Shown in pieces: positions 53,121-61,603 of a stretch of DNA of 64,000 bases; the stretch's first letter is position 1, and each line of letters starts with the position of its first letter. The stretch covers positions 67,283 to 131,282 of the forward strand of contig CALIYX010000030.1 of the NCBI GenBank assembly GCA_938049335.1. Direction: 5' to 3'. The notes under the pieces are model-generated. The model was given only the letters and a program-made list of their open reading frames with translations. It did not search any database and had not been told where the DNA came from. Position numbers and translations under genes: made by a program. This DNA is from an uncultured Clostridia bacterium (GTDB lineage: Bacteria > Bacillota > Clostridia > Peptostreptococcales > Anaerovoracaceae).

Positions 53121-53275
53121 ATCGCCCTTTGATAGCTCCGCGTGACGATGAAGAAGGCTTATCTGCGGCACATAAGAGCTTCCGCTTATTGCTGCTTCCT
53201 TCCGGACCTGACAAGGTTCACGGCGTCCTATTGCGCAGGACCCAAACCATGCCAAACGAAGCTATTAAAGGGCGA
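53121..53275 (-). ncRNA. ffs: Signal recognition particle RNA (small bacterial type)
   Basis: The universally conserved SRP core is present: GTCAGGTCCGGAAGGAAGCAGC, given here in two parts as GTCAGGTCCGG and AAGGAAGCAGC, closed by CCTTGTC/GC-rich arms. The ends ATCGCCCTTT and AAAGGGCGAT pair to close the molecule, followed by TTTTATTTTG as terminator. At about 155 bases it is longer than E. coli 4.5S but lacks the space for a full Alu domain. Confidence 0.93.
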
Positions 53276-53291
53276 TATAAAACTACCCTAT

Positions 53292-53320
53292 ATTATATGT
53301 TGTTTGCGAACTTATGTCAA
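53292..53320 (-). promoter_or_regulatory. Promoter of the SRP RNA/dnaX unit
   Basis: -35 TTGACA and -10 TATAAT with 17 bases between, a full consensus, about 17 bases before the closing stem of the RNA. Confidence 0.88.
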
Positions 53321-53361
53321 TTCAACTTTGATCTAGCGCGCGAATTTGTGAGCAAATGCCT

Positions 53362-54363
53362 TTAGCACCCTGTAACTCTGTAGAGTTCATCCGTTTTAGG
53401 AGGCTCAATCTCCTCTATATTTCCGCTAGACTTCCTTAGCATTAAGCCTTCAGAAGCTTCAGTTACCATACCTATCTGACTAACCTTAATGCCATTTTTC
53501 TCAAGCTCATCGCAAATGCTATTAGCCTTTTCGGCGCTAGCAACAATTATCATGCAGCCACTTGAAATAAGTCTCTTCCAGTCTATAGAAAAGTGCTCAC
53601 ATACCTTCTCGGTAACTTCACTTACCTCTATCTTATCTTCATCGAGAATCACTCCAAGACCGCTTATATTGCACATCTCCCATACTGCACCGAGAATCCC
53701 ACCTTCTGTGACATCGTGCATACCATGAGTTCCGATCTTGCCTGCGATAACGCCTTCCTTTACGACGCTGACATCATCTAGCATAGCCTTGCCATGAGCA
53801 AGCTCATCAGCACTTAAAATCTTGGATAATTCTTCCTCGTAATCTGAGCAGATTATACCAGTTCCTTCAAGTCCTGCCTGTTTGGTCATCAAAATGACAT
53901 CGCCGGCACGCATATCCGCTGCTGACTGAGATTCATTTGCCACTGCCTTGCCAAATGCAGTAGATACTATAACAGGCTGGTTGACTGCCTCCGTAATTTC
54001 CGTATGCCCGCCTACAATTTCAACGCCGACCTCTTCAGCACTTTTTGCCGCCTGCGCCATTATCTTATCAACATCCTCTTCAGTAGTTCCCTTCGGAAGC
54101 ATCACCGCAAGAGTTATGGCAATCGGCTGCACGCCATTGCTTGCAATATCGTTACATGAGATATGAATTGAGAGCCTGCCAACATCGTTTATTGACGATG
54201 TTATGGGATCTGTTGAAATCACACAATCATAGTCACCATAGCCTACAACAGCACAGTCCTCACCAACGCCTGCTCTGATCTTTACGTCCTCGTTTTTGTA
54301 TTTAATTTTGTCTATTACTATCCTCTTAAGCACATCGCTATCGAGTTTTCCAACCGGAAGCAT
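53362..54363 (-). CDS. AIR synthase (PurM/HypE-like) family protein
   Basis: A 333-residue protein of the PurM/ThiL/SelD/HypE ATP-binding fold. It has AGVGEDCAVVGYGDYDCVISTDPIT at residues 30-54, ISCNDIASNGVQPIAITLAVMLP, EVGVEIVGGHTEIT and HDVTEGGILGAVWEM, the typical nucleotide and metal loops. It is too short and different for PurL, and lacks the C-terminal cysteine of HypE that carries the cyanide group (the end reads YRVTGC, with a Cys as last residue, worth noting). The substrate is unknown. It is followed by the SRP RNA unit, and starts 16 bases after ligA ends. Confidence 0.82.
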   Translation of the reverse strand: MLPVGKLDSDVLKRIVIDKIKYKNEDVKIRAGVGEDCAVVGYGDYDCVISTDPITSSINDVGRLSIHISCNDIASNGVQPIAITLAVMLPKGTTEEDVDKIMAQAAKSAEEVGVEIVGGHTEITEAVNQPVIVSTAFGKAVANESQSAADMRAGDVILMTKQAGLEGTGIICSDYEEELSKILSADELAHGKAMLDDVSVVKEGVIAGKIGTHGMHDVTEGGILGAVWEMCNISGLGVILDEDKIEVSEVTEKVCEHFSIDWKRLISSGCMIIVASAEKANSICDELEKNGIKVSQIGMVTEASEGLMLRKSSGNIEEIEPPKTDELYRVTGC

Positions 54364-54379
54364 TTTTTTCCTCCTGAGA

Positions 54380-56356
54380 CTAGTCCACTAGTAAAGATAT
54401 ATCTTTACTTTCTATACAATTCTTTATTTTCTCTTCATCTATAACTGCTATACCTAGCTCCTTCGCCTTCTTGTTCTTTCCTGAGTTCGATGTAGTATCG
54501 TTATTGATTAAATATGAAGTCTTTGCACTTACCGAGCCTGAAACCTTACCGCCAAGTGACTCTATCAAAGCCTTAAGCTCATCTCTATTCGCATAGTGGT
54601 TAAGCGAACCAGTGATTACAAATGTTAGGCCCTTGAGCAAAGCACCATCCTCTTCAAAGCTCTCATCTATATCTAGCTCTGACTTTAGACGCGCAAGCTT
54701 AGCCTTGTTTTCTTCATCGTCAAAGAATGAAACATATGCCGCTGCCATAACATCACCGATTCCATCTATCTGAAGAAGTTCTGACTTTGATATAGATTCA
54801 ATCTTGTCCCACTGAGCCTTGCAAGCCTTTGATATAAGCTTTGCATTGGCAACGCCTATTCCCGGAATTCCAAGCGCATATAACAGCTTCTCAGGCTTAA
54901 CCCTTCTCGAAGCATCTATTGCCTTTTGCATATTATTAAAGGTTTTTTCGCCAAAGCCCTCTGCTTTAACAATCTCATCCTTATAATCATCTAGGTGATA
55001 GAAATCTGCTAGCTCCTTTAGGTATCCAGCATCTGCAAACTTTTCAATAGTTGCTTCAGACAATCCGTCAATATTCATTGCATCGCGAGAAACGAAAAGC
55101 GTTAGACTCTTGATTCGCTTTGCTGGGCACTTAGGATTTGGACAGTTTATAGTCTTAACACCCTGCTCGTTTTTGATTATTACTGGAGTATCACATGCTG
55201 GGCAGGTCTTAGGTAATTCTAGATTTCCGCTTCGCGTTAGATTTGCCGAAATCTGAGGAATAATCATGTTAGCCTTGTAGACCTCTATAGTGTCGCCGAT
55301 TCCAAGAGCAAGATCTTCAACTATGCTAAGATTGTGTACCGATGCACGTGAAACCGTTGTTCCCTCTAGCTCCACAGGATCAAAGACAGCAATCGGATTG
55401 ATTAAGCCCGTCCTAGAAGCATTCCACTCTATTTTCCTCAAAACTGTCTTCTCAGTCTGGTCCTGCCACTTAAATGCAATTGAATCCCTAGGGAACTTGG
55501 CTGTCGTTCCAAGACCTGCGCTATACTCAAGGTCATCAAAGGCCAATACAAGGCCATCTGAAGGAATTGGATTCTCCTGAACCTCTGACTCAAATAGATT
55601 GACTGTCTCGATAATGTTATCCGCATTTACAATTCTATTTGTAACAGTATCAAAGCCCTGACCCGAAAGCCACTCCATCTGCTCGCTCCTAAGCTTAAAG
55701 TTCATATCAGTTGCGCTCACAAGCGTAAATGCAAAGAATCTAACCCTGCGCGATGCTGTGATTTCGCTATTTAGCTGTCTTACAGAGCCAGCACAAAGAT
55801 TTCTCGGATTCTTGTACTTTCCTGCGCTATCCTCAATTTCGCTATTGATCTTTTCAAAGTCAGCATACGAGATAACGGCCTCTCCTCTGAGAACAAGATC
55901 TCCCTTATATGCTATCTTATGTGGTAAATTTACAAAAGTCTTAGCATTTGCCGTAATCACCTCGCCAACATCACCATTTCCACGAGTAACAGCCTTGAGC
56001 AGCTTTCCGTCCTCATATGTCAAAACTATTGTCAAGCCATCGAGCTTCCACGACAGTATGCCCTGATGGTCTCCGAGCCATTCCTTTAGCTCATCTCTAC
56101 TCTTAGTCTTATCAAGAGAAAGCATCCTTGAAGGATGAACCTCTTTAGGAAGCTCAGAAAGAATCTCATAGCCCACCTGCTGAGTTGGACTTCCCGCAAG
56201 AATTATTCCGCTCTGTTCCTCGAGTTCGACAAGCTCGTCATAGATTTTGTCGTATTCAAAATTGCTCATGATTTCCTCTCCGCGCGCATAATACGCCTTC
56301 GAAGCCTCATCGAGCACCTTTATCTTTTCCTGCATCAAAGCCTTTACATCAGTCAT
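54380..56356 (-). CDS. ligA: NAD-dependent DNA ligase
   Basis: LigA seals nicks using NAD. The 658-residue chain has domain Ia at the N-terminus, the adenylated lysine K104 in SWKLDGLTI, RGNGDVGEV, the OB fold, a four-cysteine zinc module (TCPACDTPV ... NCPNPKCPAKR, about 400-425), helix-hairpin-helix repeats (FGEKTFNNMQKAI, GIPGIGVANAKLI, IDGIGDVMAAAY) and a C-terminal BRCT domain (from about 585, LLKGLTFVITGSL). All catalytic parts are intact. It shares an operon with pcrA upstream and the PurM-like gene downstream. Confidence 0.96.
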   Translation of the reverse strand: MTDVKALMQEKIKVLDEASKAYYARGEEIMSNFEYDKIYDELVELEEQSGIILAGSPTQQVGYEILSELPKEVHPSRMLSLDKTKSRDELKEWLGDHQGILSWKLDGLTIVLTYEDGKLLKAVTRGNGDVGEVITANAKTFVNLPHKIAYKGDLVLRGEAVISYADFEKINSEIEDSAGKYKNPRNLCAGSVRQLNSEITASRRVRFFAFTLVSATDMNFKLRSEQMEWLSGQGFDTVTNRIVNADNIIETVNLFESEVQENPIPSDGLVLAFDDLEYSAGLGTTAKFPRDSIAFKWQDQTEKTVLRKIEWNASRTGLINPIAVFDPVELEGTTVSRASVHNLSIVEDLALGIGDTIEVYKANMIIPQISANLTRSGNLELPKTCPACDTPVIIKNEQGVKTINCPNPKCPAKRIKSLTLFVSRDAMNIDGLSEATIEKFADAGYLKELADFYHLDDYKDEIVKAEGFGEKTFNNMQKAIDASRRVKPEKLLYALGIPGIGVANAKLISKACKAQWDKIESISKSELLQIDGIGDVMAAAYVSFFDDEENKAKLARLKSELDIDESFEEDGALLKGLTFVITGSLNHYANRDELKALIESLGGKVSGSVSAKTSYLINNDTTSNSGKNKKAKELGIAVIDEEKIKNCIESKDISLLVD

Positions 56357-56378
56357 TACCTAATCTCCTATATCAAAG

Positions 56379-58604
56379 CTATAGCTTCTTCAAAACGGCA
56401 ATCCCCTTTGCCATCTTCTTAAGTCCGACCTCATCAAAGATGATCGAAATCGTATTGTCATCAGCCTCTATAACTAGTCCCTCTCCGAACTTGCTGTGCT
56501 TAACCCTATCTCCAGACTTAAGCTCATCGCCACCTGCTGCAGCCTTCTTGGTATGTGCCTTTGAATAGCTCAGTGAATCGAAAGGCTTGTAGCCAGCCTT
56601 ATTGGAACTCATGTATCCATCAAAACTACCCGTGGAAACACCTGGCCCTGTAAACTCATCACCAAGGAAGCTATCGCGCTTCTTCTCAAATATAGCATCT
56701 CCCGTAAGAAGTTTCTTATCTATTTCTCTAAGGAATGTAGACTCTCTCTGATACTCAGTTCTTCCGTAGAGCATTCTCCTTGTCGCACCGGTAAGGAACA
56801 GTCTCTCCTTTGCCCTAGTCATACCGACATAGCAAAGTCTTCTCTCCTCTTCCATTCCTTCTGGAGAATCAAAGCTTCTTGCCCCTGGGAAGAGTCCATC
56901 CTCCATTCCTGGAAGAAAAACAACTGGAAACTCGAGACCTTTAGAACTATGCATGGTCATGAGAACAACTGCATCCTGAGTCTCATCATGGTTGTCAACC
57001 TCAGACATCAAACTAAGCCCCTCCATGAATTCCTCAAGACTAGGCTCTGCACTATCGTTTTCGTAGTTTTCGATAACTGACTTAAATTCCATGAGATTTT
57101 CTATGCGACTTTCGGCCTCGACAGTGCGCTCAGCCTCTAGAGCACTAAGGTATCCCGTATTTACTAGAAGCTGGTCGTAGATATCTGCGACGCTTAGCGA
57201 ATCCGCCTCTTCACGACAAAGCTCAATAGTCCTTGCCATTCTCTTTACATCCTCAAAGGCCTTTTTGGGGAGAGTATCCAAAACCTCATCCTCCCAAAGG
57301 GACTCCATAAGGCTCTGCCCCCTTACCTCAGCTAGAGTAAACAGCTTCTCAAGTGTCTTAGCACCGATTCCACGCTTAGGCTCATTTATGATTCTCGTCA
57401 AAGCAAGATCATCCTTAGGATTGATCACAAGCCTCATATAGGACATCATGTCCTTAACTTCCTTGCGGTCGTAGTATCTCATTCCTGAAAGAACCCTGTA
57501 AGGAATTCCTCTTCTTGCAAAGACATCCTCAAGCGACCTAGACTGCGCATTTGTTCTGTAGAGAACCGCAAAGTCGCTGTACTTGAGGTTTCCATTCTTT
57601 AGGATGTTTATCTCCCTTGCGATGAAATCAGCCTCATCCTTTTCGTCCTCTGCCTTAAAATAGGTAATTTTCTCGCCATTCTCCTTATCCGTCCAAAGCT
57701 TCTTCTGCTTTCTTCCCGTGTTGTTGGAAATTACAGAATGAGCCGCAGCGAGGATGTTACCCTTGGATCTATAGTTTTGCTCGAGCTTAATGAGCTTAGC
57801 ATTCTTAAAATCCTTCTCAAAGTTTAGGATATTTGTTATGTCAGCACCACGCCACTCATAGATACACTGGTCGTCATCTCCAACCACGCAAATATTGCCG
57901 TGCCTCTGCGAAAGCAACTTCACAAGCTGGTACTGAATATGGTTCGTATCCTGGTACTCATCCACCATTATATATTCAAATCTGTCGCTATACTCAAGAA
58001 GTACACTTTCGTCTGCCTTGAACATTCTCAGAGTGTTGAGCAAGAGGTCATCAAAGTCCATTGCATTGTTGTCCCTCAAAGCCTTCTCATACATCTGGTA
58101 CGCCCTGGCTAGAAGCTTATTCTTCATACCTATGGCATTCTCAGCAAACTCCTGTGGTGTAACGCCCTGCTCCTTCTTATCGCTTATAACCGATGCGATA
58201 TACGCAGGCTTAAATTCCTTGCTATCTAGGTTAAGCTCCTTGCAGATATTCCTCACGAGCGTCTTCTGGTCTGCCGTATCGTAGATTACGAAATTCTTGT
58301 CATAGCCGATGACTCCTGCGTGCTTTCTCAGCATTCTAAGACACATTGCATGGAAGGTCATAACCCACATACCGTGAATTTCTCCGCAAAGTCCCTCTAT
58401 TCTCTCGCGCATCTCATTAGCCGCCTTATTAGTAAAGGTTACTGCCAAAATCTTGTACGGACTAATGCCCTGCTCAATCATGTAGGCAATTCTGTGAGTC
58501 ATAGTGCTCGTCTTACCTGAGCCAGCTCCAGCAATTATCAAAAGCGGCCCATCTATACATCTGACCGCCTCCTGTTGTTTATCATTAAGTTTGTTTAAAT
58601 CCAT
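56379..58604 (-). CDS. pcrA: ATP-dependent DNA helicase PcrA/UvrD
   Basis: Superfamily 1A 3'-5' helicase of 741 residues. Motifs run Q (LNDKQQEAV), I (AGAGSGKTSTM), Ia (VTFTNKAANEM), II (DEYQDTN), III (VVGDDDQCIYEWRGA), IV (LEQNYRS), V (TMHSSKGLEFPVVFLPGMEDG) and VI (RRLCYVGMTRA), and the C-terminal Tudor-like patch (KSGDRVKHSKFGEGLVIE) that binds RNA polymerase. I choose the ATG 7 bases after GGGAG instead of the one five codons upstream. PcrA is needed for repair, plasmid replication and clearing of RNA polymerase. Confidence 0.96.
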   Translation of the reverse strand: MDLNKLNDKQQEAVRCIDGPLLIIAGAGSGKTSTMTHRIAYMIEQGISPYKILAVTFTNKAANEMRERIEGLCGEIHGMWVMTFHAMCLRMLRKHAGVIGYDKNFVIYDTADQKTLVRNICKELNLDSKEFKPAYIASVISDKKEQGVTPQEFAENAIGMKNKLLARAYQMYEKALRDNNAMDFDDLLLNTLRMFKADESVLLEYSDRFEYIMVDEYQDTNHIQYQLVKLLSQRHGNICVVGDDDQCIYEWRGADITNILNFEKDFKNAKLIKLEQNYRSKGNILAAAHSVISNNTGRKQKKLWTDKENGEKITYFKAEDEKDEADFIAREINILKNGNLKYSDFAVLYRTNAQSRSLEDVFARRGIPYRVLSGMRYYDRKEVKDMMSYMRLVINPKDDLALTRIINEPKRGIGAKTLEKLFTLAEVRGQSLMESLWEDEVLDTLPKKAFEDVKRMARTIELCREEADSLSVADIYDQLLVNTGYLSALEAERTVEAESRIENLMEFKSVIENYENDSAEPSLEEFMEGLSLMSEVDNHDETQDAVVLMTMHSSKGLEFPVVFLPGMEDGLFPGARSFDSPEGMEEERRLCYVGMTRAKERLFLTGATRRMLYGRTEYQRESTFLREIDKKLLTGDAIFEKKRDSFLGDEFTGPGVSTGSFDGYMSSNKAGYKPFDSLSYSKAHTKKAAAGGDELKSGDRVKHSKFGEGLVIEADDNTISIIFDEVGLKKMAKGIAVLKKL

Positions 58605-58619
58605 CTTATTCTCCCACAT

Positions 58620-59423
58620 TTATTTTATCATATCTGTATGGGGAATAGTATTAAAAAAGTTTTCCAAAAATATAGCGCTAGGCTCGCTCTCCCTGCTTTC
58701 CACAGTAAATGTAACATCATCTCTGCAACAGCTCAAAATATGCAAAAGTATGCCCTTCATATCCATATCCTTGCTGTCAAGTCCTCCGTGCTGATCTGCA
58801 GTTCCATCATTTGTATGAAGATGAAAATGTCCTATTTCATCTGCCAAGGCTTCTATCCACTCAAAGACGCTGTACTTTGATTTTATCGCGTTAGCATGGC
58901 CCACATCTAGGCAACATTTGATGTTCTTCCTATCCGTTCCTTTGATAACATCCCTCATAATATATGGATCCTCATCAAATACATTCTCAACATAAAGAGT
59001 AAAGCCCTCAGGTAGCCTATCCGAAATCCTCTGCCAAAACTCTATCGAGCGAGGTACATGCCAGTCTCTATGGTACATCAAAGGTATAAATCCACTGTGC
59101 ACAACCATATCCTTTATGCCGAAATGCTCGCAAATCTCAATGCTTTCCATATACCTATCCATCATTAATTCAATGGCCCTTGGATCCATCGCATCCGGTG
59201 TCAGCTCGGTAAAGGGTCCGTGCATAAATAGCTTCTTTCCCTGAGCACCAGCCTCTGAAATCTCATCCTCTATACGCTTTATGGTTTCCTCTCTATTCTC
59301 AGGATCTAAATTGCTCGAAATGCAAAGATCATTTATCTCTAAGCTAAAGCCATACTTATTTGCAGTCTTAGTAGCTCCATCTGAAAATGTCGCAAAAAAT
59401 ATTCTGTTCCTAAAATCTCTCAT
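58620..59423 (-). CDS. Sugar phosphate isomerase/epimerase-like TIM-barrel protein
   Basis: A 267-residue protein of the xylose isomerase-like (AP endonuclease 2 fold) family. Metal-binding positions fit the family: LFMHGPF, VVHSGF, a Glu in LYVENVF, the Asp-His pair in CLDVGHAN, and HLHTNDG, with a final Glu in TVESRE. Such proteins isomerise or epimerise sugars, inositols or hydroxyacids. The precise substrate is unknown. Ribosome site AAGGA. It lies 15 bases before pcrA and 65 bases after a double terminator that ends a cobalamin-riboswitch leader; whether B12 influences it depends on readthrough. Confidence 0.78.
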   Translation of the reverse strand: MRDFRNRIFFATFSDGATKTANKYGFSLEINDLCISSNLDPENREETIKRIEDEISEAGAQGKKLFMHGPFTELTPDAMDPRAIELMMDRYMESIEICEHFGIKDMVVHSGFIPLMYHRDWHVPRSIEFWQRISDRLPEGFTLYVENVFDEDPYIMRDVIKGTDRKNIKCCLDVGHANAIKSKYSVFEWIEALADEIGHFHLHTNDGTADQHGGLDSKDMDMKGILLHILSCCRDDVTFTVESRESEPSAIFLENFFNTIPHTDMIK

Positions 59424-59487
59424 AATCTATCCTTCTAAAATCTATTATGTCCCTTGCTTTTGTGTATATAGACTAGCACAACATATA

Positions 59488-59524
59488 TCAAAAAAGCAAA
59501 AAAGCAGGGTGACGAAGCCTGCCT
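59488..59524 (-). terminator. Second terminator after the cobalamin riboswitch
   Basis: The stem GCAGG / CCTGC has a 10-base loop and is followed by TTTTTTGCTTTTTTG. It lies 42 bases after the first terminator and would catch readthrough. Confidence 0.8.
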
Positions 59525-59564
59525 CTTGCCAATTATGAAAAAGAATGAAAAGCCGGCCCCACAA

Positions 59565-59596
59565 CTAAAAAGAGCTGTGGCATGCCCCACAGCCCG
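59565..59596 (-). terminator. First terminator (expression platform) of the cobalamin riboswitch
   Basis: The stem GCTGTGG / CCACAGC has a 6-base loop, followed by TCTTTTTAG. CCACA of the 3' arm can also pair with TGTGG 14 bases later, across the T-run, giving a possible competing fold. Confidence 0.85.
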
Positions 59597-59619
59597 TATT
59601 TGCTGATTGTTATTTTTTC

Positions 59620-59815
59620 CCAGCACGGTTCACCGCCGTTTAGGAAGATTCTATGCAGGTCTCCTGGCTCGCAGCTTAACATATATAGCTACCTTCCCGG
59701 ACGCTCCAGTGGCTCACCTTACGATGAATGCTATATAAATACTGCTTACAGTGGCGGGACCGCACAGGCTTTTACCTGTTTCCCTCTTAGCCCAAGACAA
59801 ATGCCTCGGGAACAT
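59620..59815 (-). ncRNA. Cobalamin riboswitch (full-length class)
   Basis: In order on the minus strand: AAGAGGGAAACAGG, GCGGTCCCGCCACTGTAAGC, GGTGAGCCACTGG, and the B12 box GAGCCAGGAGACCTGC (59655-59670). This is a textbook cobalamin aptamer of about 195 bases. It has a strong promoter and two terminators, but no B12 transport or synthesis gene follows; the next gene is the TIM-barrel protein. Confidence 0.95.
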
Positions 59816-59839
59816 AAAATCATATTTAACTACAATATC

Positions 59840-59868
59840 ATTATATATTCCGCAAATATATAAGTCAA
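59840..59868 (-). promoter_or_regulatory. Promoter of the cobalamin riboswitch transcript
   Basis: -35 TTGACT and -10 TATAAT with 17 bases between; transcription should begin near 59833, just before the aptamer. Confidence 0.85.
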
Positions 59869-59883
59869 CAGTCAAATCCATAA

Positions 59884-60045
59884 AACATAAGTGCTTAAGC
59901 TATGTATTTTAAAGCTTTCACAATAAATTTTAAATTATTTAAAAAGATTTATGGTTAGTGGCGACTAACTCGTGGTATATACGATTTGTATATGTTAAAC
60001 GTACAGATCTAGACCTAAAGGTCTAATGAAAAAAGGAGAAAAAAG
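59884..60045 (+). promoter_or_regulatory. Leader region of the peroxiredoxin gene
   Basis: AT-rich region without a gene. It holds two small hairpins, GTTAGT-GGCG-ACTAAC (59954-59969) and TAGACC-TAAA-GGTCTA (60010-60025), the latter just before the ribosome site. I could not settle on a promoter or a PerR/Fur box. Confidence 0.4.
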
Positions 60046-60609
60046 ATGTCATTAATTAACAAGGAAGTTTCCGATTTTAAGGTTAATGGTTATTACAATA
60101 ATGAATTCAAAGAGTACAAAAAGGAAGACATTCTAGGAAAGTGGAGCGTTTTCTTCTTCTATCCCGCTGATTTTACCTTTGTTTGCCCAACAGAGCTTTC
60201 AGATTTACAGGATAAGTATGAGGAATTCAAGAGCGCTGGCTGCGAAGTATATGCAGTTTCATGTGATACTCACTTTGTTCACAAGGCTTGGCACGATAGC
60301 TCTGAGCTAATCAAAGAGCTAACATACCCAATGCTTGGCGATCCAACTCATGCGCTAGCTAAGGACTTTGATGTATTTATCGAGGAAGATGGAATTTCCG
60401 AGAGAGGAACATTCATCATCAACCCTCAGGGAAAGATTGTTTCATATGAGGTTAATGCAGGAAACGTGGGAAGAAACGCAGAAGAGCTTCTACGTAAGCT
60501 TCAGGCTTGCCAGTTCGTTGCTGAACACGGTGACGAGGTTTGCCCGGCAAGATGGAGACCAGGAGCAAAGACACTAAAGCCTGGAATCGACCTAGTAGGT
60601 AAGCTCTAG
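60046..60609 (+). CDS. ahpC: Alkyl hydroperoxide reductase C-type peroxiredoxin
   Basis: A typical 2-Cys peroxiredoxin of 187 residues that reduces hydrogen peroxide, organic peroxides and peroxynitrite in the cytoplasm. The peroxidatic cysteine is in ADFTFVCPTELSDLQ (about residue 47) and the resolving cysteine in HGDEVCPARWRPG (about 166), with RGTFIINPQG between. An ahpF reductase gene is not next to it, so another reductase must serve it. The ribosome site is AAAGGAG. A terminator follows, so it is a single-gene unit. Confidence 0.95.
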   Translation: MSLINKEVSDFKVNGYYNNEFKEYKKEDILGKWSVFFFYPADFTFVCPTELSDLQDKYEEFKSAGCEVYAVSCDTHFVHKAWHDSSELIKELTYPMLGDPTHALAKDFDVFIEEDGISERGTFIINPQGKIVSYEVNAGNVGRNAEELLRKLQACQFVAEHGDEVCPARWRPGAKTLKPGIDLVGKL

Positions 60610-60620
60610 AAGATGATTTT

Positions 60621-60650
60621 AAACGAGTGTGAATTCACACTCGTTTTTTA
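60621..60650 (+). terminator. Terminator of the peroxiredoxin gene
   Basis: The stem ACGAGTGTGA / TCACACTCGT is nearly a perfect palindrome, followed by TTTTTTA. Confidence 0.92.
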
Positions 60651-60704
60651 TATGTGCAAATACGGCTAATTATTTTCAGTCATTTCTTTTTTTTCTGTTA
60701 ATGA

Positions 60705-60733
60705 TTGAATTCGTAAAATTTATATGCTATATT
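60705..60733 (+). promoter_or_regulatory. Promoter of the small membrane-protein gene
   Basis: -35 TTGAAT and -10 TATATT with 17 bases between, about 68 bases before the start codon. Confidence 0.65.
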
Positions 60734-60800
60734 AGAAATGCCTACTACAATATATCAATCTCGATGAAATACATATAACAATAATTGAAAGGAGTCTGTC

Positions 60801-61166
60801 ATGGATTTAAAACCTATAATGGCATTTGCAACCGAACATCAAAAAAGCATCACTATGATCTTTGTTTTCATCCTGCTTGTTTCAGCATTAAATCTAGTTA
60901 GCGTAGTTGTTGCTAGTAGAAAAAATAAGTCCCTAAATCCTGCATCAGTAATTCTCGTAATAACAAATGGCTTTTTAGCTATTGCTTCTACGCTTTTATT
61001 AGCACTCTGCGTCTTGTTTCTTGACACATCTAAGACTTTATACGATAGCTTTGATGGACTTGTCTCAGGCGTGCTACTTCCAATGACCATGGTAATCGAT
61101 GCACTAGCTGTAATTGGTATTTTAGCCTTTGCCTTTATGGTCATCCACTACAGAAGGAAGGTATAA
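60801..61166 (+). CDS. Small membrane protein, function unknown
   Basis: A 121-residue protein with three hydrophobic helices (about 17-38, 47-72, 86-114), short loops, and a basic end YRRKV that should lie in the cytoplasm. No motif or cysteine pattern points to a family I know. It is a real gene by context: GAAAGGAG before the ATG, its own promoter, and a terminator right after the stop. It stands alone between the peroxiredoxin and the ribosomal operon. Confidence 0.7.
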   Translation: MDLKPIMAFATEHQKSITMIFVFILLVSALNLVSVVVASRKNKSLNPASVILVITNGFLAIASTLLLALCVLFLDTSKTLYDSFDGLVSGVLLPMTMVIDALAVIGILAFAFMVIHYRRKV

Positions 61167-61193
61167 AACTTAGGGCTATAGGACAAATTTTAG

Positions 61194-61234
61194 CATAAAA
61201 AAGAGCAGGGACATAAGTTCCTGCTCTTTTTATT
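61194..61234 (+). terminator. Bidirectional terminator between the membrane-protein gene and rplQ
   Basis: The stem AAAGAGCAGG / CCTGCTCTTT with a 10-base partly paired loop has T-runs on both sides (TTTTTATT and TTTTTTATG), serving the convergent genes. Confidence 0.9.
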
Positions 61235-61237
61235 ATC

Positions 61238-61579
61238 TTATACGAGCTCCAAGAAAACTACTTCAGCACCATCGCCACGGCGAGGTCCTAGCTTTAGGAT
61301 TCTTGTGTATCCACCGTTACGCTCAGCGTACTTAGGTGCGATCTCTTCGAAAAGATTATTGACTACTGTTTCGTCAAATATATATGCCAAAGCCTGTCTT
61401 CTGTTATGAAGATTGTCAGTCTTTGCCAAAGTGATAAGCTTTTCAGCAGTTTTTCTGGCTTCCTTAGCTCTACAATCAGTTGTCTGAATTCTGCCTTCTC
61501 TGAGTAGATCAGTTACAAGGTTTCTCAGCATTGCTTTTCTGTGAGCTGTAGGCCTGCCTAGTTTTCTATATCCTGGCAT
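61238..61579 (-). CDS. rplQ: 50S ribosomal protein L17
   Basis: L17 lines the outer end of the peptide exit tunnel region of the large subunit. The 113 residues open with MPGYRKLGRPTAHRKAMLRNL and contain LLREGRIQTTDCRAKEARKTAEKLITLAK and a C-terminal GGYTRILKLGPRRGDGAEVVFLELV, all diagnostic. It is the last gene of the alpha operon and is followed by the bidirectional terminator. It starts 24 bases after rpoA. Confidence 0.98.
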   Translation of the reverse strand: MPGYRKLGRPTAHRKAMLRNLVTDLLREGRIQTTDCRAKEARKTAEKLITLAKTDNLHNRRQALAYIFDETVVNNLFEEIAPKYAERNGGYTRILKLGPRRGDGAEVVFLELV

Positions 61580-61603
61580 ATCCTTCTCTCCTTATAATTC
61601 TTT

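Noticed and set aside
53097..53255. N-terminal extension of dnaX by 53 codons
   Set aside because: The extension is encoded by the SRP RNA gene; the conserved DnaX start MYKALYRT has its own GGAG site.
59435..59626. Open frame of 63 codons on the minus strand downstream of the cobalamin riboswitch
   Set aside because: It runs through two terminator hairpins and their T-runs (which create the Phe/Leu-rich look) and its GTG start has no ribosome site.
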